Origin: Solen grandis
Lineage: Eukaryota > Mollusca > Bivalvia > Adapedonta > Solenidae
Assembly (NCBI GenBank): GCA_021229015.1
Contig: CM037785.1
Coordinates: 34,414,279 to 34,478,278, forward strand
Length of the DNA stretch: 64,000 nucleotides
Direction: 5' to 3'
Shown here: one piece after another, positions 1-10,600 of the stretch
Layout: every line of letters begins with the position of its first letter
Numbering within the stretch: position 1 is the stretch's first letter
Notes under the pieces: model-generated
Database searches by the model: none
What the model saw: only the letters and a program-made list of their open reading frames with translations
Told to the model about the DNA's origin: nothing
Made by a program: the position numbers and the translations under genes

Positions 1-1407
1 GAAATGATCTATTACGAAAATAAAATTAGCAGTTTCATACAAAAGATATTCAGAGTTGTCACCAGTGATCTAGCCACGATCAAACCACACTAAGATATTA
101 TAGCCATATATCTTATATGAAAGTTTGATCAAAATTGCATAATAAATACTAAGAGATAAACCATGTAAAGTCATAACTCCTAGCCCAAGTATGCAATATC
201 AATCGTGATCGGATACTGCAAAAGGTTATAGACAAAAATTGTCCGTATGATTGATCTAGATCGCTGCTTAAGTCTAAACATACTTATTTGGGATGACGGA
301 CAGACAAAGGGCAACTTCATGGTTAGCTAAAAAGAAAATAAAACTGAATTTTGACTATTACAGAGAATGAGACAAATTCATTTTGACTAAAACATGTAAA
401 TTTAGCTTCAAATAAATATCACGGTAAACTATATTTCACCACCAAAAAAGAGGAGAGACAAATTTAAATCCTAACAAATAAGGAAATGCCATTTTCCAAA
501 AATGTGGAAAGAAAACAATTGACCACCAACAAATGACACCAACTAAACTTAGTACGAGTCAAATTAAATTTGACTTCCAAATACATGATGAGTTTTGATA
601 AATGTGACACCAACTCAACCTTGAAACACAATGGCAAAACAACAACTATCCAGTCTGCAATATATGTGAACTATGTCTCGTTGTGAAAGGAACTCAGCCT
701 TAAGATAAACATGTTAAGTTCAAATGAAAGCCTTACACAAAGCCCATGAAATATCTTTTTTCATACTTTACTTTTACAATAGTTTTGACTCAACTATATA
801 TACAGTAAAATTGAGACAATCTGACTAAGATTGGATAGTCACTCATTAGACTTTTAAGAATTCACTGAATATCAAATGAACACATTAAAACATTAAATAG
901 CTGTATGATACTGTTCAGTAGACTGACTTGCATTCTCTGCCTTACTAATATGCATTATCACATTCTTATAAAGCACAAACATATATGGTGCATTCCTGGG
1001 ACACACATGTAATTAATTCTGATAGTACTCTACCTAACTATACGTAAGTACTTTGTATCTTAGTCAGACCTGCATCTTACATAGGTGTCACTTTAAACAT
1101 TTGTATGCTAGCATACATCCACGGACTCAGGGTTAGAATTATAATTTTAGTTGCAAAACCATTCTGTTAAGTCAGGTTGACAAAACATGAAGGGTGTTTA
1201 TCTTTAACAAATACAATACATGTACCAACAAACTGATTGGACTTTAGTCTATTATTTACCAAAATCACATTTTTTCAGTGAAAATTACCAATATTTAAAT
1301 TTCACTTTGCAATGCTGTTTTTATCTCTTGATGACTCAAAACTTTCCTCATAATCTTTCTTAATATTCACCCCGTTATTGTCTACAATCTTTCCGTTGTG
1401 TTCCTTC
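1..1407. other. AT-rich intergenic sequence, no gene seen
   Basis: No ORF of note, no splice-flanked coding segment and no repeat family I recognise. It lies downstream of the 3' end of the SWAP-70-like gene and may include part of its 3' UTR if the transcript runs on. Confidence 0.6.
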
Positions 1408-1413
1408 TTTATT
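1408..1413 (-). promoter_or_regulatory. Candidate polyadenylation signal AATAAA
   Basis: The plus strand reads TTTATT, so the minus strand carries AATAAA. It is about 23 bases past the end of the last acidic reading frame (stop at 1436-1438) and about 525 bases past the stop at 1938. The motif is common by chance in AT-rich DNA. The main support is its position relative to the end of coding-like composition. Confidence 0.3.
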
Positions 1414-1435
1414 GTATTTTCTCTTCATTGCAGTT

Positions 1436-1937
1436 TTAAGTGTTTTTTTCAACCACTTCCTGATTAGCTTCGGCGTAACTATCTGTCGGTTTGAAAAAAC
1501 CTTTTTTGTCTCCTTCCTTCTCATCTTCATCCGTTTTCTCTAAATCACAATCATTTTTACTTTCTTTATCGCCATCACATATATCAAGATTATTTTCTGA
1601 GACAATTCCAGAATTGTTTAGTTTTTCAGCATTTTCATTTATTTTCTGGTGCATATATTTCAATTTCTTTTTTATTCAAATCTTCATTTTCTACAACAGT
1701 GGGATTATCGTTATCCTCAGGTAAATCATCATTTTTGGAATTTGGAGATTCTTCATAACTAACACAAGGTTTATCGTCCTGATCAGACACATTCTTAGAC
1801 ACACAACTCTCTGGCACTGCAGGACATTCTTCCATGGCCTCCTTGTCATCGTCAATACTTTCAATAGAAATACATCATTATCTCCGAAATGTATCTCTGA
1901 CACCAAATTACTTCTTCATCTTGATTTTGTTCATCAT
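1436..1937 (-). pseudogene. Frame-shifted continuation of the acidic tail of the SWAP-70-like gene
   Basis: Past the stop at 1938 the minus strand keeps the Asp/Glu/Lys/Asn/Ser-rich composition, but in changing frames. One frame starting about 1957 reads ESDKSDLNDEQNQDEE. Another then gives VSEIHFGDNDVF. The original frame resumes as SIESIDDDKEAMEE and runs to about 1635, and a last frame (1663-1436) gives ENAEKLNNSGIVSENN and ends at 1436. About four single-base shifts would join them. Either the assembly has indel errors here, the tail has decayed after an early stop became the real one, or a small intron hides the stops. The stop at 1938 is the only one supported directly. Confidence 0.45.
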
Positions 1938-3095
1938 TCAAGTCACTTTTATCGCTCTCTCACATTTGTCTGCTTCTATATTTACCTTGGTTTTATCACA
2001 AATGATTTTATTTTCATCTGCACCAGTATTATCTACCTTTCCGTCCTCATCTGTCTGCTTTATATCGATTTTGCATTCATCTTCAATTTTATCCTTGTCT
2101 TGTGAATCAATATCATTACTTTTTTGATCATCATCTATCTTCTTTTCGTCCTTGTTTACTGAATCAATAGAACCTTCACATGCCCTACTACCATTAATCT
2201 GTATATCGGTATTTTTTTCAACTGCTCCAGTATTCACTCCTTTTTCATCCTCATCTTCCTGCTTTGTGTCGGGCTTGCACTGATCTTCACTTTCATCTTT
2301 GTTTTGTGAATCAGTAATGTCAGCTTTTTTATCATCATCTATCTGCTTTTCGTCATTGTTTTGTGAATTAGTAGAGTCTTCACATTCATCTTCAATTTTA
2401 TCCTTGTCTTGTGAATCAATAACATCATTTTCTTGATCATCATCTATCTGCTTTTCGTCCTTGTTTACTGAATCAGTAGAACCTTCACATGCTCTAACAC
2501 CATTTATTTGCATATCAGTATTCTTTTCAACTGCATCAGTATTTATTTCTTCTTCGTCATCATCTGTTTGCTTAAATTCAGGCTTGCATTTATCTTCCTT
2601 TTCATCCTTTTCTTGTGGATTAGTTACATCACTTTCTTTATCATCACCCATCTGTTTTTCATCCTCGTTTTGTGAATCAGTAGAACATTCCCCTTCCCTA
2701 CCATCATTTACCTGCATTTTGGTTTTTTCTTCTCCAGCAATTAGATCGTTCTCATTTTCATCAGACTTCTTTTTTTCTTCACTCATTTGAGTATCTTTCG
2801 ATTGAGTATCCTCAACTTTTGTACTTATGGACGGAGTCTTTTCCACTTCTTTAGAAGAATCATTTTTGGCGTGCTTGTCTTCAGAATCACCAGAACTCTG
2901 ACTGGTTCTGTGCATCATTAACTTTTTTTTCATAAAGTCCTGTTCGCAGAATGCTCCATGTCCTCGGTGTGTTAATAGTGGTTCAGAATGTGGCTGAATG
3001 GGTCGCGCAAGTCCAACTGGGGTTTTCCACAATTTAACCTTGTCCTCCATGATCCGACGATCTTTTTCAGCTTTCTGAAGTTTATCTGCAGCTTC
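1938..3095 (-). CDS. SWAP-70-like gene, last exon 9 (conserved C-terminal block plus acidic tail; residues 536-920)
   Basis: Acceptor tatttcag/gaagctg. The first 15 codons (EAADKLQKAEKDRRI) precede an internal Met and finish the coiled coil. Then VKLWKTPVGLARPIQPHSEP and THRGHGAFCEQDF match the SWAP-70 end (LIRLIEPGS...ITNWGPAAFTEAEL). After that the protein becomes a low-complexity Asp/Glu/Lys/Ser/Asn tail of about 330 residues built from repeated pieces such as STDSVNKDEKQIDDD and SQDKDKIEDEC. The stop at 1938 may be premature; see the entry for 1436-1937. Confidence 0.88.
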   Translation of the reverse strand, partial: EAADKLQKAEKDRRIMEDKVKLWKTPVGLARPIQPHSEPLLTHRGHGAFCEQDFMKKKLMMHRTSQSSGDSEDKHAKNDSSKEVEKTPSISTKVEDTQSKDTQMSEEKKKSDENENDLIAGEEKTKMQVNDGREGECSTDSQNEDEKQMGDDKESDVTNPQEKDEKEDKCKPEFKQTDDDEEEINTDAVEKNTDMQINGVRACEGSTDSVNKDEKQIDDDQENDVIDSQDKDKIEDECEDSTNSQNNDEKQIDDDKKADITDSQNKDESEDQCKPDTKQEDEDEKGVNTGAVEKNTDIQINGSRACEGSIDSVNKDEKKIDDDQKSNDIDSQDKDKIEDECKIDIKQTDEDGKVDNTGADENKIICDKTKVNIEADKCERAIKVT

Positions 3096-4586
3096 CTGAA
3101 ATATATTGTTGCTGTATATATCTTACAGTTTATTTCTTGTTAACTTCTTACATAATTCCTTCTAAAATTACGATGCTTAGAAAAGCTAAATTCTAAAAGA
3201 GATTAACATTACTCTTAATAATAATCAAGAGTGTTTTGACGTCATCAGCAATGAATTACGACAATTGTTAACTTTTTTCATGATTTCTTTTTCAATAAAA
3301 TCTAAATACATTTAAAAGAATGAAATATGTGTTCGATGCATTCCAACAGTACATCATTCAGCCGTATTGCGATATATGCAGTGAATTACAAACTGTGATG
3401 ATATATGCATGGTGAGTTATATGCACCTTTCCCAGACTACCAACGAAGTGAATGCAAAAATTGTTAGTAAAAGCGAGATGGTATTATGGGTTTATAGTTT
3501 ATGTCGTTAACTGCTAATTTTAGATTTATTCTGAAATTGAAATACATGTACATTGTAATCACATGCACACCTTCATGCTTGTTCAATGTTTGGTTTTCCT
3601 GTAGAAAAGGCATGCATTATTTTAATTTAAATAACGGTGTTTATGTACTCTTTGGTGTGTGTAAATGTAGTTTATGAAATCAAGTCAAAAAAGTAGGTTA
3701 TTTTATTTTTGTAAACTGAATGAAACTTGAAACAAAATAAAAACTGCAAAAGTTATCTCCCCTAACTCAACTGTTCTTTGACTTCAATGGTAGCTTGCAT
3801 ACACATGCAACACAATTTTAAATGTATGGTTTTTTTTTTGCAGGACCTCTTTACTATTGCATACTAAGAGACCCTGATATAACAAATATGTTCATTTTGA
3901 CAAAAGCGTTAGAGTAACAAAGAGGTTTTTGTCGCAAAAGTCAATAATCTATCATGAAACTTGCTAATAACATGCGGTATATATTATCTGAATAATACTT
4001 CTATGCAATACAATCCTACATATATAAACTGTTATAATGGCCTTTAATCCCGGGAACATTTACGCGAGTATATATTCTATTGCACACCGATTTTTTTTAC
4101 CGTCTATTCAGCTAGTGATGCGTGTTTGTTCATAGGATTTCTATAAAAAAGGGAAATGATTTGTAAATTAGGACAACTATCCAGGTAAATAAGAAAATTA
4201 AAAACAGGAGAGAGAACTAAAACGTGTAACCACCATTAGAGATGTTGAGCTGGTAGGTGGAATCGATTTATTGACTAAAAAAAGCAATGTCTTAAGTTGT
4301 ATCAATTTTGTGCAGCACTAAACCCTGAAATAAAACGACGATTTCTTTAATATTTCATACTCTTTCTGTTCTAGAGACATTCATTTTAGTACTGGCTATT
4401 ACTCATGGTACGTAGACCTGTGCAAATCATCGTAAGGACAATACCCTGCTCTGTTTTCTGACACTAAATTGAGTAGCCAATAACAACAGTTGACTTCAGC
4501 ATGTCACAGTAAACGATGGTCAACATATACCCGCTGAAGTTCGTTACTTTATACCCATAATTCATATTTTGAATTTAAAAGTTATT

Positions 4587-4627
<41 letters not shown>

Positions 4628-7600
4628 GACAAAAGCATGATTCTTCCTAACCTGCATTTTGCTGGCTGCTGCTGCTCTCTCGCGCTCCAGTTGTTCCAGC
4701 CTGTCTTTGGCTTCACGCAGCAGACGTTCTTGCTCTTTCCTGTCTGATTCCAGAACTGCTTTCTGCTCTCGTTCAGCTTCTAACAACTGTTCTTGTTTTT
4801 GCTTGAGTTTTTCGAGTTCCTCTCGTTTTTCAAATTCTTCTTCTAATAATCTGGTGATATAATGTTTGTTTAAATTAATAATATAACAAAATAACGATGT
4901 TTATTGATTGTCCTCATTTAAATGACAGTATTTCATTATATTGATTAAATTAATAGTTAAACCTATTTAGTCTATTACAATATAATAATACATATATACT
5001 CAGAGAAAACTTTACACCACTTTGCATCAACGCAAAATTTCAAACTCAACAGCAGACCTGAAATGTATCGGATATGCATCGTTCAGGTAGATCGAAGAAG
5101 CAAATACGACAACACAATGGCGTCATTTACGTCAGAGACCTCTCTAAATACGAAATAATCTCCTGAGAAACCACGAAAGTAATACTTTTTTTCAAACATA
5201 TAAAAAACTGTTTCTAAAACCTTTCGTGTAGTACATGTATATAAGTTTGATGTCAGAAAAGGAATGTAGCAATTTCCTTCAAAACAAAACTTAACATATT
5301 TTGAAGTCTTTCTGAAAAGTTTATACCTAAGTTATACCAAGTGTAAAAACAAACACTGTAAACCAGGAAATTATTTCGCGCATTTTAAGTTAAGCGGGCT
5401 ACTTCCGCCAAAGGAAAAAGCCGCGAATCACTCTCCTACCATAAAACGCGAAAATTAGTCGTTACAGGAAGTTTGACTCTTTTTAACTTCCATGTTTGTG
5501 TATACGTGTGTTACTTCAGTTCTTTGTGAACGGGTGTGAATTTCATCAGCCGAATGTAAATGGAAGTGCTACAAATTGCAGACGACGTGATTTTTGTGTG
5601 CATTATTCAATACTTGACAATATGTGTCGGTACACATTCTAGTACATGCCACCACAAAATATTATTGTATTTATTAGGATAAAGCTTATGTTTTGTTATG
5701 TCTTCATTTTTGCTTGATTTTTGTGGCGCAAAATAATTACGTATGGACATCCTGCCGTACTAACCATTAATACTAGTATACAAATAATTCCTTTCAACAG
5801 CAGCTAGTCTAAAAACTACTCAAACTAGTAACTAAAAACTGTTCACTCATATACAATGACCGCTGACCAGAAAACAGAAAAATAACAGTTAAATATATTG
5901 GAGTGCCGTGCCATGCTATTCAATAATTACATTTTGTTAGTAGCGTATATTGAATCGCGGGATTCGCAGTTTGCTCAAATTCGCGAAGTAGTACGCCGCG
6001 AATATGTCTAGACACATAAAAATGCGACGTTTTATTCTGGTTTACAGTATTTACATTGGCATATCTTCTTTTTTTATCAACTGACCTCGTTTATGACAGT
6101 TTATTGGTATTCTCCGTTATGTTAACGTTTTACAAAGCAAGTTTGAGTATGAAGTTAATTCATCATAAATTATGCTCTAAATGTAGGAGAGGTATAAAAT
6201 ATGTCACTTGTACTTCCTTGTCATAAAGCTAGCTCTTGTGACGTCGTGATAAACGTTTCAAACTTGTATAGTTCTATTCCAGCATGGTGCAGTATGTATA
6301 CTTGGTTAAGTTTGGCGCCCAAGGTAAATAACTCAGAGTTTAAGAGGCGATGGCACCATTAGAAAGTCCAAAGGTATGCATACTCAAAGAATCTGAGGAC
6401 AGATTCTTGAAAGGAGGGTGTCCTTGATGTATGAAATTGTACTTATATTTCATATGGAGCAAGCTTTTGTGGTAAAGTGTACGACATGCATAGCGAAGGT
6501 TCTGAGTTCAATCCAGCTTGGAGTAGTATGTATTAAATAAAACTTAGATACAGTGCCGAATGTATATGTTTATGTGAAAGCTCTCGTTTTCAACAAGACC
6601 AATCACAGGTCGGAACTTGAAGTAATTGAACCGCTACAGAAATACATCAAGTATCAAATATATCTCAAATATGGGGGAGGAGCACACTTATTACGTGTTT
6701 ACATTATCCTGTAAAGTTTTAGATAACTAATTGTCATTTACATACTTCCGTCAAATGATTAAAATAACATATTGCATACAAAACCTAAATGAATGCACAG
6801 GACTTTTTAGAAAACATATACTTTACTTAAAGTACCCGAACAATGCTCCAAATAAGATTATATAGAAACATATTATATATACATTTTCAACGTTATTTCC
6901 TTCTAGTTATGGAAACCATAGAGATACTTTACCTGGCTTGCAGTGCCCTGACGATCTCCTCGTCCTTTTTAGCCTGCCGCTCCTCGGCCAGAAGGCGTTC
7001 CAGCTCACGTTTTATGGCCTCCAGTTCACGCAGTCTCTGTTGCTCTGCTTCTCTCAACGCTTGTTCCTCGGCAAACCGTGCTTCTGCATCCAACCGTAGC
7101 TGTGAAAACATTTGAATGTATATTTAAATATGTATGACATCAAAGTCACACTGCTTCAATAAGTAAATATAGGACTACATTAGACTCGCTCATGTGACGT
7201 CATATTCTGTTCCTTTCAGCTTCAATGTCTCAAATGCAGTTCATAGTGATCCAACCAGTATAGCGATGGCTGAAATTAAGTTCAAGGTCACTGTTACTAA
7301 AATTAGAGAACCGGAACAGATAGATGTATTGGAATTTTGGTGAACTGGGAAAAAGGATGTTGCAGGAGACGTTAAGCTCCAGTTTACTTTCATCTTGAAT
7401 GAACATACGTTAAAACATATATCGATATGTTTTCTCCTCTCCTCGCACATTCTATGAAATATCGCATTCACTGCATCTTTCAATCACACTAACTTGATGT
7501 TGTTGTTGTGCTACAGTTACGTCGACTGGACAGTTTAATCAGTCAAGCATTGCAGGTGGAGGAAGACCCCGATTACGTAGAGACACTCAGCCAACTTGTT

Positions 7601-10600
7601 TTTAATACTAATTATCTATTCTCGTTACCCAACTACTCTAGATGTAAGAGAATGTTTACAAACGGATAGGATGAGAACCGACACGTTACTATGGTTTTTC
7701 AGCCAAACATTGAAACAGGCTGCGTGTGACCCGTTAGTTTGTTTGTCTGCTAAAGTTACATTCGGTTCCTCGGTTATATTCGGATCTATCTTCTTTTCAA
7801 GATCACCCCTTTTAGCAATTTATGCCAGAAAGATAAATTATCTCCCTTTGAAATACAAGAGACATGTTAAAATTTCCGTTTATGGTTTAGGACAAGTGGT
7901 TGCTAGACGGAGGTTAAATGTTTAATAAAACAGTTTTGTTGTTGTTGTTTTGTTCTGTTGTTTTTTTAGGTGACGGATTAAACGGACTTGCTGCTTAATC
8001 CAGTCGGCTGCTTAAACAAGGTCAACTATACATAGGAAGATCAATTTTCACAAGTTTCAAAGAAACAGCAACTGCCAGTTTTTGTTGCCTTCTATGCACA
8101 TTTTTTTTTATCCTCCAATAAGAAGACTTAAGGAAGTTGTTTGCATAAAAAATGATTCATCTATGCAATTAACGTCTATCTTCCTTTATCGTGTTTACTT
8201 TAGAACATTACTGAAGCAATGGGATTCTTTTCTTTTTATAAATCGTTGTTAATCGTGAGAATCCTGTTTGCTGACGGCCAGGAAAATTCTTTCGTTGCGC
8301 TTGAAGATCACGTTTGTTTGTTGTTTTAACATGGTTCAAAGAATATACGTAAATGCATTTCATAGAAACAAAATTTTATATTCATGAGAAAATAATACAG
8401 ACATATCCTTACATAAATATCTCACCTAATTAAAAGCAGAAAACAATGATAAGATGAATAACATGCTATTACATACCCGACGTTCTGCTTCGAGTTGATC
8501 CGCACTTGCTTTCAGAAGGGCCTCGTCTTCCAGACGTTTCTGATAATGAAAAAGCAATATTGATATTAACAGCTGAATAAACCGATAAAAATAGTTTTAC
8601 AACGATTTTGAAACTAAGTTAGAAGATTTTAATTTTGATGGCGGCGTATGTGGTCATTGTTGGGATTTGGAGGGGTGGGGGTGCTTTGTGTACAGTACTC
8701 TTTCACAGACGTGTCCGGGAAGCAAAACCGGGACGCATTTGTGAAAATTTGAAGTGCAGATGCGAAGTGCGTTCCCCACTACGCTGTTTAAGCAACAATT
8801 TAGTAGCAATGATTTCATGAAGTCGGCTACAGGAGGATGGGTTTCACTAAACCCCACAACGCTGTAGGTTCGAATCCCGACGGAGTCATTAATATTTTTT
8901 CATGTAAAAAAGCCTTACTGATGGCTTGCGGTAGGTCGGTGGTTCTACCCGAATGGTTTTCTCCAGCTGGACGTGCCTATATGTCTGAAATACTGTCGCA
9001 GGACGGTTAACTCCAGTACAATAACAAGAGGAGGGACGGGTTGTAATATTAAGTACATGAATTCTTAGTTTGTTTGTTTGTTTGTTGGGTTTAACGTCCC
9101 ACCGACAATATTTCAGTCATTTGGAGAAGATATCTACTTGAGACAGATATTGTGCTGCCACACTGCAGTATCACGCTGTAGACATGTGGCATGATACCAC
9201 ACCTTGTCACATTGTCCTGACACCGGGCCAACCAGTCCTGTAACTACCCTTATATGCTGAGCGCCAAGCAAGGGAGCTATAACAGTACCATTTTTTTACG
9301 ACTTGTCGCGGCCAGGGAACGAACCCACGACCTCCCGCTCCCGTGGCGGACGTTATAACCACTTGGTCAACCGGGGACGGTAAAGTTTTCTTAGTATAGG
9401 GAACCGTAAACACAAGTTCAATTGCATAGAGAGGTACTGATTGTTTACTACAGGTAAATGCCACCTCAGTGGTATTTAAACAAAGGGGCAGATTTACCCT
9501 CTTCTCCTCATCTAGTTCCGATTGGTGCCTGCTTGCTTCTTCTGCCCTCAACCGCGCCTCCTCCTCCGCTTGGCGTTTCTTCTCTATCCGGGCATAGCAC
9601 CTCTCCCGTGCGGCCTCGCGCTGTATGTTTGGGCTCTTCCCTACACGGCCCAAGGCCATTTCGATGGCTGAATAGGGAAAATAATCAAATCTCTTTATCC
9701 GTATCTGTTTCTTGTCATAATCTTAAAGCTGGTATAAGTGCATGACAAAAAAATTGATACGGCTTTGCAAAAATTCTTATCCGAATGGAGGAAATTGAAC
9801 CATAACACTCGGACCTGGAGCTATGTTCTCTTTGATTCATGCCCCCTCCATGGCATCATTATTAACTTCTTCTCTTCATCAACGTCTTCTCCTCATTTCC
9901 TCATTAAACCATTTATACTAGTGAGTTTCTGTTTCTAGCAGTTTCTTCAAATATTCTTATATTTAGAACACCTTTTTTTCTAAAATATGATATCTATCAA
10001 CATAATCATTCTTCCTTGTTTGCATTCATATGGTTTTTAAGCATGGTTCGTTACTCAATATACCTTGCCTTATTTACAAACACCAATACCTTGAGACAAC
10101 GCGGAAATAAATCCTTAAAGGTTCTTTTTATCAGTAACTTACCTGACACCCATTCGTTTTTTGTCCTTACATCCGGGGCGCTCATATCGTAAGGTTTCTT
10201 TGTCGTGGTGATTACGAATCTATTTGGTCTATTCGTAGGCCTGTCTGCGGGAACCTGGAATCCGGAAAATAAACATGGTCTATACGGTCGTTTTATCCAT
10301 CGCATTACATCAGATTTAAACAAAAAATTTAATATTTCCTTATGTTATTATCTAATTGATGCATATATCAGCTAACTGATTCCTGTTGAGGGTAAACATC
10401 AATTGAAAGAGTAGGTATTGATTCGCTTTTTACTGAATTAACCTATAATGATCGTTCATCTAAAAGGAATTCCCGTATGTTTCATAATAGCATACACGAT
10501 TGATACAAAAAACGTGTTTTATGTTTAGACTTTGTTGGCAAAGAATTTAATAACTCGAGGACAATTGTACTATTCTACCGACCACTCATGCTAATAAAGA

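Noticed and set aside
1834..2790. Plus-strand Ser/Phe-rich ORFs opposite the last exon
   Set aside because: They are the antisense shadow of the acidic Asp/Glu/Lys tail.
7596..7925. 109-codon plus-strand ORF followed by aataaa
   Set aside because: It lies in an intron of the SWAP-70-like gene, has no recognisable domain, and the aataaa is common in AT-rich DNA.
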